In this document: positions 7,008-15,550 of the stretch, one piece after another
Numbering within the stretch: position 1 is the first letter of the stretch
Layout: the number at the start of each line of letters is the position of its first letter
IMG/VR virus record: IMGVR_UViG_3300025671_000270
Span: 1 to 32,661 of that record
DNA from: a virus
Direction: 5' to 3' (one strand)
Length of the DNA stretch: 32,661 nucleotides
The notes under the pieces: model-generated
The model's input: only the letters and a program-made list of their open reading frames with translations
The model's database searches: none
Told to the model about the DNA's origin: nothing
Position numbers and translations under genes: made by a program

Positions 7008-7295
7008 ATGTTAGAAGCAATTTATAATGCAGTTATTGTAAAACCTGTTGAGGAAGAAGAAACCTCATATGGTGGAATTATTGTCCCTGACCTAGGGAAT
7101 GAAAAAAATAAATTAGCAGAAGTAGTAGCAGTTGGACCTGGTTACTATTCAGCTAATGGTACTTTAGTTGAAACTGTACTTAAAGTAGGAGATACAGTAG
7201 TATTACCTACTATGGGTTTTAGTAAAATGGAGTATGAAGGTGAAGAGTATTGGTTGGGTCCTGAAAATCAAGTTTTAGCAAAAATAAATAAGTAA
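7008..7295 (+). CDS. groES: Co-chaperonin GroES (functional counterpart of T4 gp31)
   Basis: A 95-residue co-chaperonin, the normal GroES length. The mobile loop that docks onto GroEL is at about 17-33, with the hydrophobic tripeptide region GGIIVPD. It is followed by the AEVVAVGPG core strand and VGDTVVLP, both hallmarks of Cpn10. It is clearly bacterial-GroES-like rather than the diverged T4 gp31. The stop is followed one base later by the groEL ATG, so both subunits are made from one message. Together they would form the ATP-driven folding chamber in the infected cell. Confidence 0.95.
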   Translation: MLEAIYNAVIVKPVEEEETSYGGIIVPDLGNEKNKLAEVVAVGPGYYSANGTLVETVLKVGDTVVLPTMGFSKMEYEGEEYWLGPENQVLAKINK

Positions 7296-7296
7296 T

Positions 7297-8910
7297 ATGA
7301 GTAAAATTATAGAATTTGGTCCCGATGCAAGGGAAAAAATGATTAATGGTATTGATAAACTAGCTAATGCTGTAACATCAACACTTGGTCCTAATGGACG
7401 AAATGTAGTTATTGCAAACGGAGGTATTCCACAATCAACTAAAGATGGTGTAACAGTAGCTAAATCAATTACCTTAGAAGATCCAATTGAAGAATTGGGT
7501 GTACAATTAGTTAAACAAGCAGCTATTAAGACTGCTGATAATGCTGGTGATGGTACTACAACTTCAACTTTGTTGGCTCGTGAAATGGCTAAACAAGGTC
7601 TTAAGTATCTTAACCATGGAGAAAATGCTGTTGAAATTAAACGTAGTATTGATAAAGCAGTAAAAGAAGTAGTTGAACATCTACGTCATGAAATTAAAGA
7701 AGATATTTCAGATGAGGAACAACTTAAACAAATTGCAACAATTTCAGCTAATAATGATTCTGAAGTAGGAGAATTAATTGCTACAGCAATGCAAAAAGTA
7801 GGTCGTGAGGGAGTTGTATTCATTGAAGAGTCTAAAAATGGTGAAACATATCTTGAAACAGTAGAAGGTATGCAGTTTGACAGAGGTTATAAATCACCTT
7901 ATTTTGTGACTGATAATAACTCAATGAGTACTACTTTAAATGATGCTTTGATTTTGATTGCCGATAAGCGTTTTACTCAAGTAAAAGAGTTGTTGCCTAT
8001 TTTAGAAGCTGTATCTAACCAAAATAAACCTTTAGTATTGATTGCTGAAGATATTGATGGTGAAGCATTAGCTACTTTAATTGTAAACAAAGCAAGAGGT
8101 ATTTTAAAAGTTGTAGCAGTTAAAGCCCCTGACTTTGGTGACCGTCGTAAATTGATTCTTGAAGACATTGCTACCATGACAGGTGGCCAAGTATTCAGTA
8201 CTGAAAAAGGTATGAAATTAGATAAATTTAGTTGGGATTGGTTTGGTCAAGCTCGAGTAGTTACTGTAGGTAAAGATGAAACTACTATTGTAGATGGTAA
8301 AGGTGATGCTGATAAAATTGCTGAACGTATTGAAGAACTTCAAACACAAATTGATAAATCTGTTTCTCCATATGAAAAAGAAAAATTACAAGAACGTTTA
8401 GCTAAGTTTATTGGTGGTGTTGCTGTTGTTCATGTAGGTGGATTTACAGAAGCTGAAATGAAAGAAAAGAAAGACCGAGTAGATGATGCTTTACAAGCTA
8501 CTAAAGCCGCTCTTGAAGAAGGTATTGTACCTGGTGGTGGAATGGCTTTGCTACACTCTCGAAATGGTATTAGTGATTTTAATACTATTGGTGGTCGAAT
8601 TGTTTATAATGCCTGTGCTGAACCATTTAAGAAAATTTTAGCCAATGCTGGTTATGAACAAGAAGATATATATAATGCCTTATCAGGAGCAACAGGAGGT
8701 GATTATTGGTATGGATTTAATTTGAATGATGAAGATTTCTGTGATATGAGAGAAATTGGAGTAATTGATCCAGCTAAAGTAACTCGTACAGCTCTTGAGA
8801 ACGCAGCTTCAGTAGCTGGTACTATCTTATTGACAGAAGCAGTTGTTGTTGACAAACCTGAGGATAAAAAAGATGATGCTGGGTTTGGAGACATGATGGG
8901 AATGATGTAA
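7297..8910 (+). CDS. groEL: Chaperonin GroEL
   Basis: A complete 537-residue chaperonin, close to the 548 of E. coli. The nucleotide-binding elements are present: TLGPNGRNV at about 29-37, DGVTVAKSI at 50-58 and DGTTT at 85-89. The hydrolysis aspartate lies in [16 protein letters not shown] near 391, followed by GGG. The apical substrate site keeps the GYKSPYF and ALATLIVNK hydrophobic elements. The C-terminal tail is short (GFGDMMGMM) and lacks the repeated GGM of many bacterial GroELs. Nothing suggests decay. It probably folds phage proteins, perhaps capsid, or replaces a limiting or mismatched host chaperonin. Confidence 0.97.
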   Translation: MSKIIEFGPDAREKMINGIDKLANAVTSTLGPNGRNVVIANGGIPQSTKDGVTVAKSITLEDPIEELGVQLVKQAAIKTADNAGDGTTTSTLLAREMAKQGLKYLNHGENAVEIKRSIDKAVKEVVEHLRHEIKEDISDEEQLKQIATISANNDSEVGELIATAMQKVGREGVVFIEESKNGETYLETVEGMQFDRGYKSPYFVTDNNSMSTTLNDALILIADKRFTQVKELLPILEAVSNQNKPLVLIAEDIDGEALATLIVNKARGILKVVAVKAPDFGDRRKLILEDIATMTGGQVFSTEKGMKLDKFSWDWFGQARVVTVGKDETTIVDGKGDADKIAERIEELQTQIDKSVSPYEKEKLQERLAKFIGGVAVVHVGGFTEAEMKEKKDRVDDALQATKAALEEGIVPGGGMALLHSRNGISDFNTIGGRIVYNACAEPFKKILANAGYEQEDIYNALSGATGGDYWYGFNLNDEDFCDMREIGVIDPAKVTRTALENAASVAGTILLTEAVVVDKPEDKKDDAGFGDMMGMM

Positions 8911-8916
8911 TAAAGT

Positions 8917-9117
8917 ATGCAAGACGCAGTATCACTCATAGGAAAAAAATTAACAATAGGAGAAGAACTTTTTGAAATAAAAGGAGTACATTTTGTACCA
9001 CAAGCTACTCACCCTAAACATAATATCTACTTTAGTCTTAAAACAACAGATAAAGGTATTATAAATTATTCTTATGATGTGATACTGCCTTACTTTAAAA
9101 CACAAATTAAGTTATGA
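8917..9117 (+). CDS. Small hypothetical phage protein
   Basis: A 66-residue basic protein that looks mainly beta-stranded (KLTIGEELFEIKGVHFVP, then NIYFSLKTTDKGIINYSY). The leading KLTIGEELFEIKG phrase resembles small beta-barrel proteins, but there is no diagnostic motif. It begins six bases after the groEL stop, and its stop overlaps the next start (ATGA). No function is assigned. Confidence 0.6.
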   Translation: MQDAVSLIGKKLTIGEELFEIKGVHFVPQATHPKHNIYFSLKTTDKGIINYSYDVILPYFKTQIKL

Positions 9118-9377
9118 AAAAAGAAGTTATAGAAAACCTAATAGAGATTGCAGACCGAATGCCACCAGGTGATAGATGGAAAGTAAAGGGGGTTGAAGCA
9201 ATTCAACCCACCTTAACTGACGCTTTAGAAGCGTTTTATCAAGTGGCGAATAATAAACCTATTGCTTTTCGTTTAGATTTGGCTCAAGGAAAACTTTATG
9301 CTATCTTTACAGATGAAGTAGAAATTAAAGAACCTGAACCTAAAAAATATTCAATATATGGTGACTACCAGCTCTAA
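9114..9377 (+). CDS. Small hypothetical phage protein
   Basis: An 87-residue protein starting in the AAGTTATG context and overlapping the preceding gene by four bases. It has a helical N-terminus (EVIENLIEIADRM), a central ALEAFYQVANNKPIAFRL segment and an acidic C-terminus (EVEIKEPEPKK). Its last 20 bases overlap the start of the clamp-loader ATPase, which implies translational coupling. No known family is recognised. Confidence 0.65.
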   Translation: MKKEVIENLIEIADRMPPGDRWKVKGVEAIQPTLTDALEAFYQVANNKPIAFRLDLAQGKLYAIFTDEVEIKEPEPKKYSIYGDYQL

Positions 9378-10299
9378 ACAACATACCCTATGGGTTGAAA
9401 AGTATCGTTCTCAAGATCTTTCTACATATGTAGGAAACGAACAAATTAAAGGTACTATTTCTAAGTATCTAGAACAAAATGATATTCAAAATTTTATTTT
9501 CTACGGCACAGCCGGTACTGGTAAAACTACTCTTGCTAAACTTATTGTTAACAATCTTAATTGCGATTATCTCTATATTAATGCTTCCGATGAACGTGGT
9601 ATTGATACTATTAGGGATAAGGTCCAGGGTTTCTCGTCTGTGGCGTCTTTTAAGCCGCTCAAAGTTGTCATCTTGGATGAGGCTGATTTCCTTACTATAC
9701 AGGCTCAGGCGTCGTTAAGAAACATTATTGAGACATTTTCAAGAACAACTCGATTTATTTTAACTTGTAATTATATTGAGCGTATTATTGATCCGCTCCA
9801 GTCTCGTTGTCAAGTTTTAAAAATTGTTCCTCCATCTAAATCAGAAGTAGCTTCACATGTTAGTGATATTCTTAAACAAGAAGAAGTTGAAATTGGTTTA
9901 GATGATTTAAAACTAGTAGTTAATCAATTTTATCCTGACATTCGTAAAATGTTAAATACATTACAAATGAGTGTTAATAATGGTGAAATATCCATTGATA
10001 AAGACATATTAGTGTCTAGTAACTACAAAAATAAAGTCCTCATGGAATTATGTAAACCAAGTTCTAAGTCGTTTAATAACATTAGACAAATTATAGCTGA
10101 CTCTGGAGTTAATGATTATGAGGACTTATTTAGATTTTTATTTGATAATATAGATAAATATGCTTCTACTAATGCTGGTGAAGTAATTATTTATATTGAA
10201 GAGTATCAATATCATTCTAATTTTAGAATTGATAAAGAGATAAATGTAATGGCTTTAATTTCTCGAATATTAGCTGTTATTGAAAAAAGAGTATTATGA
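9358..10299 (+). CDS. 44: Clamp loader ATPase, large subunit (T4 gp44-like)
   Basis: A 313-residue AAA+ ATPase that opens the gp45 ring and loads it at primer-template junctions. It has Walker A GTAGTGKTT (50-58), Walker B VVILDEAD (103-110), a sensor-1 region (LTCNYIERI) and the SRC arginine-finger motif (149-151). The N-terminal LWVEKYRSQDL phrase is the standard start of clamp-loader subunits. Length matches T4 gp44 (319). It overlaps the previous gene by 20 bases and the next by four. A short GC-richer patch near 9620-9720 encodes the Walker B region, and the frame is intact across it. Confidence 0.96.
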   Translation: MVTTSSKQHTLWVEKYRSQDLSTYVGNEQIKGTISKYLEQNDIQNFIFYGTAGTGKTTLAKLIVNNLNCDYLYINASDERGIDTIRDKVQGFSSVASFKPLKVVILDEADFLTIQAQASLRNIIETFSRTTRFILTCNYIERIIDPLQSRCQVLKIVPPSKSEVASHVSDILKQEEVEIGLDDLKLVVNQFYPDIRKMLNTLQMSVNNGEISIDKDILVSSNYKNKVLMELCKPSSKSFNNIRQIIADSGVNDYEDLFRFLFDNIDKYASTNAGEVIIYIEEYQYHSNFRIDKEINVMALISRILAVIEKRVL

Positions 10300-10511
10300 G
10301 ACAATTCCTAAAGTTCCTATTAATTTGGATTAGTCAAAACTTAGCAATACCTTTCTGGATGGTAGGTCATGTTCATTTAATGACAACAATTTATCAAGAT
10401 ATACATGAAATTATTATGAGTATGGGTATGAACATTATAGTATTAATAGGATTTATTTTAGATTATAAACAACAAAAACAAAATGAAAAATCAACAACAA
10501 ATGAACATTAA
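10296..10511 (+). CDS. Small membrane protein
   Basis: A 71-residue protein with two likely membrane segments, at about 5-30 (FLLIWISQNLAIPFWMVG) and 42-58 (MGMNIIVLIGFIL), and a polar Gln/Lys/Asn-rich tail. It overlaps gp44 by four bases (ATGA). Its place inside the clamp-loader operon could mean membrane tethering of replication, but nothing in the sequence shows that. No family is recognised. Confidence 0.6.
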   Translation: MRQFLKFLLIWISQNLAIPFWMVGHVHLMTTIYQDIHEIIMSMGMNIIVLIGFILDYKQQKQNEKSTTNEH

Positions 10512-10728
10512 CATTGATTTGTCTAAGACAACATCAGTAGAAACTTCAACTGGTAAAAAAGTATGGAGTCAAGGAATTATTATTCGTAAAGTATCTAAAT
10601 TTATAGTAGGAGCTGAAGAAGATGCTTTAGTACCTATCCCAGTATTTTATGATGCTGAAACAGGAGAAATTTTGACTGAAACTTTACCTAAAGAATTAAG
10701 GGAAGAATATTCAAATGACAATCTTTGA
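10501..10728 (+). CDS. Conserved phage protein of unknown function
   Basis: I prefer ATG 10501 (75 residues). An upstream in-frame ATG at 10483 would add six residues and deepen the overlap with the membrane protein. The protein has a DLSKTTSVET start, a central RKVSKFIVGAEEDALVPIPVF stretch seen as a strand-loop-strand, and DAETGEILTETLP. This recalls short T4-like proteins with a C-x-C zinc site, but the cysteines are absent here. It lies between the two clamp-loader genes, as small ORFs often do in relatives. Function is unknown. Confidence 0.65.
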   Translation: MNINIDLSKTTSVETSTGKKVWSQGIIIRKVSKFIVGAEEDALVPIPVFYDAETGEILTETLPKELREEYSNDNL

Positions 10729-11134
10729 TTGGTTAAAACAAATCACAACAGATAAAAAACCTTGGTCATCTTTTACAGAAGGCCAGCGAGAATCATTTAA
10801 TTCTTACATGGTTCATAGATTTGTAAGTATGTATGAAGGATACACTGAGGTTGCAAATTACGGCCAAAGAATCCCTTATCCTGAAAAAGAAAAAACTTAT
10901 AAATATTACTGTACTATGTTACCTAAAAAGAATGTGTTCCTAAAATATATTAAATCATCTAAGAAGAGACCTAATATTGATTTATTAAAATACATAGCTG
11001 ATTATTATGTTGTTTCACTTGGAGAAGCTGAAGATTATATTTATCTTCTAAAACGAGAAGGGATAGAACATGTTCTTGAAAAATCAGGAGTTAATGAAAA
11101 AGAAATTAAAAAGTTATTAAAAGAAATAAAATGA
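10715..11134 (+). CDS. 62: Clamp loader small subunit (T4 gp62-like)
   Basis: A 139-residue helical protein directly downstream of gp44, which is where gp62 lies in T4-like genomes. Gp62 joins four gp44 subunits to make the loader. Recognisable features are the N-terminal FNSYMVHRF region, PKKNVFLKYIK, and a C-terminal helical bundle with YVVSLGEAEDY and NEKEIKKLLKEIK. It is shorter than T4 gp62 (187) but similar to shorter versions in marine T4-like phages. Assignment depends on position plus pattern and has no catalytic motif to confirm it. Confidence 0.78.
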   Translation: MTIFDWLKQITTDKKPWSSFTEGQRESFNSYMVHRFVSMYEGYTEVANYGQRIPYPEKEKTYKYYCTMLPKKNVFLKYIKSSKKRPNIDLLKYIADYYVVSLGEAEDYIYLLKREGIEHVLEKSGVNEKEIKKLLKEIK

Positions 11135-11334
11135 GAGGAAAAATTATTGACGCTGTAAAATCACATGCTCAAGGTCATGTTGACAAACATTTAGCCAATA
11201 TTGAAGTCTATCTTTCTAACCCAGTTGGGGTAGGAGAACATCCAGACATTATTGAAGCTATTGAAATGGAATTAGAACAAGTAGCTAAATATCAAGATCA
11301 ATTAGATATTATTAATAAGTATTTTCCAAGATAA
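11131..11334 (+). CDS. Small conserved phage protein
   Basis: A 67-residue helical protein with a distinctive phrase, NIEVYLSNPVGVGEHPDI, followed by an acidic amphipathic helix (EAIEMELEQVAKYQDQL). The same kind of short protein accompanies replication genes in many T4-like phages of aquatic bacteria. Its role is not known to me. Its start overlaps the gp62 stop by four bases. Confidence 0.7.
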   Translation: MRGKIIDAVKSHAQGHVDKHLANIEVYLSNPVGVGEHPDIIEAIEMELEQVAKYQDQLDIINKYFPR

Positions 11335-11337
11335 GTT

Positions 11338-11622
11338 ATGACAAAAAATAGTGATATTTATGGAGTCACACATAGTGATTCATTAATTGAAGCTTTAGAG
11401 AAATCTAAACGACAATATGAAGAAGCAACTTTTACTCCTGACTCTATTGTCCAGTCTGTTATGAATAAATTTCATACTAGAGCTGAAATGGGTTATAAAA
11501 AATACAACAATACTTTAGATAGAAATGATTTCACAGTATTAGAATGGATTGAGAATGCTCAAGAAGAACTAATGGATGGAATTTTATATCTTGAGAAGTT
11601 GAAAAAAACACTAGGTGGGTAA
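11338..11622 (+). CDS. Small helical phage protein, possibly MazG-like
   Basis: A 94-residue helical protein in the AAGTTATG start context. The C-terminal half (RAEMGYKKYNNTLDRND, then EWIENAQEELMDGILYLEKLK) has the E-E-x2-D spacing seen in small all-alpha MazG-type nucleotide pyrophosphohydrolases, which hydrolyse NTPs or dNTPs. The usual second metal-binding pair is not obvious, so the catalytic assignment is weak. Its end overlaps the GTG start of the nuclease gene by eight bases. Confidence 0.6.
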   Translation: MTKNSDIYGVTHSDSLIEALEKSKRQYEEATFTPDSIVQSVMNKFHTRAEMGYKKYNNTLDRNDFTVLEWIENAQEELMDGILYLEKLKKTLGG

Positions 11623-12568
11623 AAAGAAAAAAATACCAGCTATTGTAAAGCAAATCAAACAGCATACTCTTAAAGAAATCAATTACGCTTTTGAAAAGTC
11701 GATTTCTTATAGTCAGTTGTCAATGTTTAATGCTTGTCCACATAAATGGAGTCTTCAATATAAAGACGGCTATTATGTTTCTGAATCGTCTATCCATATG
11801 ACTTTTGGAACTGCGTTACATGAAGCATTACAGCATTATATAACAACTATATATGAGGTTAGTGGGGCTGAAGCTGACCGTATCAACATAGAAGAGTATT
11901 TTGAAGACCGTTTTAGAGAAGTTTATTTAAAAGACTATAAGTCTAATAAAAATGTTCATTTCTCTAACTCATTTGAAATGAGGGAGTTTTTTGAAGATGG
12001 TTTAGCTATTATAAACTACATCAAGAAAAACAGAGGTGGTTATTTTGGTAAACGAGGCTGGTATTTAGTAGGATGTGAAATTCCCATATCATTAAATCCT
12101 CATTCAGAATATAAAAATGTATTCTATAGAGGATATCTTGATGTAGTATTATATCATGAACCAACTAATAAATTTAAAATTTTAGATATTAAAACATCTA
12201 CTAAAGGTTGGGATGATTATGCTAAAAAAGATGAGATCAAACAAATGCAATTAATTTTATATAAAAAGTTTTTTGCTCAACAGTTTGGTGTTTCTGAAGA
12301 TAATATTGATATTGAATTTTTTATTGTCAAAAGAAAAGTATGGGAAGATTCACCTTACCCTATATCTAGAGTACAAGAATTTAAACCAGCAAGTGGTAAA
12401 GTAAAGATTAATAAAGCAACTAATACAATTAAAGGATTTATAGAGGAAGTATTTAACAATGATGGTTCTTATAAAAATAAACAATATGAACCAAATGCTA
12501 GTGATTGGAATTGTAGATTTTGTCCTTTTAAAGATCGCAAAGAATTATGTAATAAAGGCGTATCTTAG
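11615..12568 (+). CDS. RecB/Cas4-family PD-(D/E)XK nuclease, probably with an Fe-S cluster
   Basis: A 317-residue nuclease of the RecB/AddB/Cas4 type, which cuts or resects DNA ends. Visible motifs are YSQLSMFNACPHKW (32-45), FGTALHEAL (64-72), GYLDVVL with D176, and ILDIKTS with D191-x-K193, which is the PD-(D/E)XK core. A downstream MQLILYKKFF supplies the QhxxY motif. Four cysteines (C41, C300, C303, C312) sit where AddB and Cas4 bind a 4Fe-4S cluster. The start is GTG 11615, overlapping the preceding gene. In a replication neighbourhood it may serve recombination-dependent replication or degrade host DNA. It is a stand-alone nuclease, with no helicase domain. Confidence 0.88.
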   Translation: MGKKKKIPAIVKQIKQHTLKEINYAFEKSISYSQLSMFNACPHKWSLQYKDGYYVSESSIHMTFGTALHEALQHYITTIYEVSGAEADRINIEEYFEDRFREVYLKDYKSNKNVHFSNSFEMREFFEDGLAIINYIKKNRGGYFGKRGWYLVGCEIPISLNPHSEYKNVFYRGYLDVVLYHEPTNKFKILDIKTSTKGWDDYAKKDEIKQMQLILYKKFFAQQFGVSEDNIDIEFFIVKRKVWEDSPYPISRVQEFKPASGKVKINKATNTIKGFIEEVFNNDGSYKNKQYEPNASDWNCRFCPFKDRKELCNKGVS

Positions 12569-12578
12569 TAGATCCCAA

Positions 12579-12586
12579 TATATTTA
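12579..12586 (+). promoter_or_regulatory. Possible promoter -7 box TATATTTA
   Basis: TATATTTA lies in the only real gap between the nuclease and the carbohydrate block, 26 bp before the ribbon-helix-helix gene. No TTTG lies 20 bp upstream, so only half of the promoter pattern is present. It is a plausible entry point for transcription of the sugar cluster. Confidence 0.4.
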
Positions 12587-12612
12587 TATACGATATTAAA
12601 TTAATAAAAGCT

Positions 12613-12804
12613 ATGAGTAAAAAAGATATGACATTAACCTCTGTTAAAGTACAGAGTGAGTTATTTGACAATTTCAAGATTGCATGTGTTAAGTACAAAT
12701 TTTCTTTACAAAAACTTGCAGACCGCACTATTCATTTGTATCTTACAGATGAAGATTTTAGAAAAAAAGTACACTCACATAACAACTTAGAAATTAAAGA
12801 TTAA
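12613..12804 (+). CDS. Ribbon-helix-helix-like small DNA-binding protein
   Basis: A 63-residue protein whose layout fits an Arc/MetJ-type ribbon-helix-helix: a short strand (TLTSVKVQ), helix 1 (ELFDNFKIACVKY), a turn, and helix 2 (SLQKLADRTIHLYLTD). Such dimers bind DNA operators, often autoregulating. It lies two bases before the first glycosyltransferase and just after an isolated promoter-like box, so it is well placed to control the carbohydrate block. The regulatory role is inference. The fold match is by pattern only. Confidence 0.65.
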   Translation: MSKKDMTLTSVKVQSELFDNFKIACVKYKFSLQKLADRTIHLYLTDEDFRKKVHSHNNLEIKD

Positions 12805-12806
12805 AA

Positions 12807-14243
12807 ATGGAATCACGTTTTGAATATCTTCCTCCTGAGAAGAGGAAAAAAATTGTTTTTATCTCTGATGATTTAAGAGTTCACTCAGGAATTGCTACTG
12901 TAGCGAGAGAAATTGTAATTCATACAGCCCATCATTTTAATTGGGTAAGTGTAGGAGGAGCTGTTAAACATAATGAGGAAGGTAAAAGATTAGATTTATC
13001 TCAATCAACTAATGAAGTAAATGGCTTAAAAGATTCATCAGTTATAATGTATCCCGTTAGTGGATATGGTAATCCTGATTTTTTAAGACAATTAATTGAA
13101 TTTGAGAAACCAGATGCTATAATGATGATCACTGATCCTCGTTATTATATTTGGTTGTTCCAAATGGAAAATGAAATTAGAAGAAAAATTCCTATTGTTT
13201 ATTTAAACATTTGGGATGATTATCCTGCTCCACTTTATAATAAACCATATTATGAAGCTTGTGATTTATTAATGGGTATTTCAAAACAAACAGTAAACAT
13301 TAATAGACTTGTGTTAGGTGATAAAGCTGATAAAAAACTTCTTAAATATATTCCTCATGGATTAAATCATAATGTGTTTAAACCTTTAGATAAAAAAGAT
13401 CCTAAACTATTAGAGTTTAAAAACAAATTATTTAAAGGTAAAGAATATGATTTCGCTTTATTGTTTAATTCTAGAAACATTAGGCGTAAACAAATTCCTG
13501 ATACTATTTTGGCTTATAGATATTTCATTGATAACTTACCTAAAGAACAAGCTAAAAAATGTTGTTTGATTTTACATACTGAAAGATCATTAGAGCATGG
13601 TACTGATTTGGAAGCAGTGATTGAATTACTTTTAAATGAAGATCATTATAATGTAGAATTTACAGATGCTAAATTCAACCCAGAACAAATGAATTACTTA
13701 TATAATAGTACAGATGCTCAAATATTATTAACTTCAAATGAAGGATGGGGTTTGAGTATTACTGAAGCTATTTTAGCTGGTAATTTAATTATTGCTAATG
13801 TAACTGGTGGTATGCAAGATCAAATGAGATTTGAAGATGAGGAGGGTAATTGGTTTACTCCAAGTGCTGATGTACCATCAAACCATACTGGAAAATATAA
13901 AAAACATGGTGAGTGGGCATTTCCAGTTTATCCAACCTCAAGAACATTAGTTGGTTCACCACCAACACCTTATATTTGGGACGACACTTGTAGACCAGAA
14001 GATGCTGCTGAACAAATTATGAATGTTTATTCTTTAACTAAAGAAGAAAGACAATCAAAAGGTTTTAAAGGTAGAGAATGGGCCTTAAGTGATGAAGCAG
14101 GTTTTACCTCTTATCATCAAGCTGAAAGAGTGATGGACTCTATAAATGAATTATTTAATACTTGGGAACCAAGAGAAAAATATGAATTAATAAATGTAAA
14201 TACTTATCCTGATAGAGTTATAAATCATAAATTGTTATATTAA
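12807..14243 (+). CDS. GT4-family glycosyltransferase (GT-B fold)
   Basis: A 478-residue retaining GT-B transferase that moves a sugar from a nucleotide donor to a glycan acceptor. The N-terminal Rossmann domain starts with IVFISDDLRVHSGIATVARE (about 16-35). The C-terminal donor domain has LLFNSRNIRRKQIPDTILAY, then LLTSNEGWGLSITEAILAG with the E-x7-E motif, and a nearby TGGMQDQM loop. It opens a run of overlapping carbohydrate genes, and its stop overlaps the next ATG (TAATG). Donor and acceptor cannot be read from sequence. Confidence 0.9.
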   Translation: MESRFEYLPPEKRKKIVFISDDLRVHSGIATVAREIVIHTAHHFNWVSVGGAVKHNEEGKRLDLSQSTNEVNGLKDSSVIMYPVSGYGNPDFLRQLIEFEKPDAIMMITDPRYYIWLFQMENEIRRKIPIVYLNIWDDYPAPLYNKPYYEACDLLMGISKQTVNINRLVLGDKADKKLLKYIPHGLNHNVFKPLDKKDPKLLEFKNKLFKGKEYDFALLFNSRNIRRKQIPDTILAYRYFIDNLPKEQAKKCCLILHTERSLEHGTDLEAVIELLLNEDHYNVEFTDAKFNPEQMNYLYNSTDAQILLTSNEGWGLSITEAILAGNLIIANVTGGMQDQMRFEDEEGNWFTPSADVPSNHTGKYKKHGEWAFPVYPTSRTLVGSPPTPYIWDDTCRPEDAAEQIMNVYSLTKEERQSKGFKGREWALSDEAGFTSYHQAERVMDSINELFNTWEPREKYELINVNTYPDRVINHKLLY

Positions 14244-15550
14244 TGAAACCGTTATTTGTAATAAGTTCTCCTTTTGACACCTATAGTGGCTATGGCGCCA
14301 GAGCAAGAGATTTAGTTAAAGCCATTATTGAAACTGATAAATACGAAGTAATGTTAATGTCTCAGCGTTGGGGCAATACACCTTTTGGATTCTGTAAAGA
14401 CAATCCAGAATGGGAATTTCTTTTAGAAAAAACATTACCAGGTAATCAATTAACTAGACAGCCTGATATTTGGGCTCAAGTTACTGTACCTAATGAATTT
14501 CAAAGAGTAGGTAAATTTAATATTGGTTTTACAGCTGGTATTGAAACAACTGTTTGTGCAGGGGAATGGATTGATGGATGCAATAGAATGGATTTAAATA
14601 TTGTTTCTTCAGAACATTCTAAAAAAGTTTTCCAAAACTCTAAATTTGAAAAAAGAAATAAACAAACTAATGCTTTAGAAGGTGAGATTGAATTGTCAAA
14701 ACCAATGGAAGTATTGTTTGAAGGAGCAGATTTAGACATTTACAAACATCTTAGTTATGGTACTTATGAAGATAATTTATCTGAGTTAAGAAACATTAAA
14801 GAAAAATTCGCTTACTTATTTGTAGGTCATTGGATTCAAGGTGACTTAGGAGAGGATAGAAAAAATGTAGGTTTGTTAGTTAAAGCATTTTTTGAAGTAT
14901 TCAAAAATAAAACCAATAGACCAGCATTAATCTTAAAAACATCTCAAGTTGGTTCTTCATATCTTGATAGAGAAGAAGTAATTAAGAAAATTAAAAAAAT
15001 AGCTAAAACAGTAAATTCTAAAAATTTACCTAATGTTTATGTTTTAAATGGAGAATTAAGTGATGAAGAAATGAATGAACTTTATAATCATCCTAAAGTA
15101 AAAGCTATGGTTAGTTTAACTAAGGGTGAAGGTTTTGGTCGTCCATTACTTGAATTTACTTTAAGTAAAAAACCATTACTAACTACAGGATGGTCTGGTC
15201 ATATGGATTTTCTTGATCCTAAATTCGTTACTTTAGTTAAAGGACAATTAACTAATGTTCATCCAAGTGCAGCTAATCAATTCTTATTATCTGACTCTCA
15301 ATGGTTTAGTCCTGATCATACTGAAGTAGGATTTTACCTAAAAGATATTTTTGATAACTATAAAAAATATACTGAAGGAGCTAAAAAACAAGCTGAAAAA
15401 ACTAAAAATGAATTTAGTTGGGATAAGATGAAAGATAAAATAGATCAAATTTTAACTAATCATCTTCCTGAATTTCCAAAAGAAATAAAATTAGAAATAC
15501 CTAAATTAAATAAAATTCAATTACCTAAATTAGAAAAAATAGATGGATAA
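14243..15550 (+). CDS. GT4-family glycosyltransferase (GT-B fold)
   Basis: A 435-residue protein paired with the preceding GT4 and distantly similar to it. The start PLFVISSPFDTYSGYGARARD gives the glycine-rich N-terminal loop, and FVGHWIQGDLGEDRKNVGLL opens the donor domain. The E-x7-E motif is in TKGEGFGRPLLEFTLSKKP. The last 30 residues form a short Lys/Pro/Leu repeat (IPKLNK, LPKLEK), an unusual basic tail that may contact membrane or partner proteins. It overlaps the following zinc protein by eight bases. Confidence 0.88.
   Translation: MKPLFVISSPFDTYSGYGARARDLVKAIIETDKYEVMLMSQRWGNTPFGFCKDNPEWEFLLEKTLPGNQLTRQPDIWAQVTVPNEFQRVGKFNIGFTAGIETTVCAGEWIDGCNRMDLNIVSSEHSKKVFQNSKFEKRNKQTNALEGEIELSKPMEVLFEGADLDIYKHLSYGTYEDNLSELRNIKEKFAYLFVGHWIQGDLGEDRKNVGLLVKAFFEVFKNKTNRPALILKTSQVGSSYLDREEVIKKIKKIAKTVNSKNLPNVYVLNGELSDEEMNELYNHPKVKAMVSLTKGEGFGRPLLEFTLSKKPLLTTGWSGHMDFLDPKFVTLVKGQLTNVHPSAANQFLLSDSQWFSPDHTEVGFYLKDIFDNYKKYTEGAKKQAEKTKNEFSWDKMKDKIDQILTNHLPEFPKEIKLEIPKLNKIQLPKLEKIDG

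Noticed and set aside
9479-9718. Open frame of 79 codons in another + frame inside gp44
   Set aside because: It overlaps the Walker A and B motifs of gp44 and has a repetitive Leu/Ile/Arg composition typical of an out-of-frame shadow.
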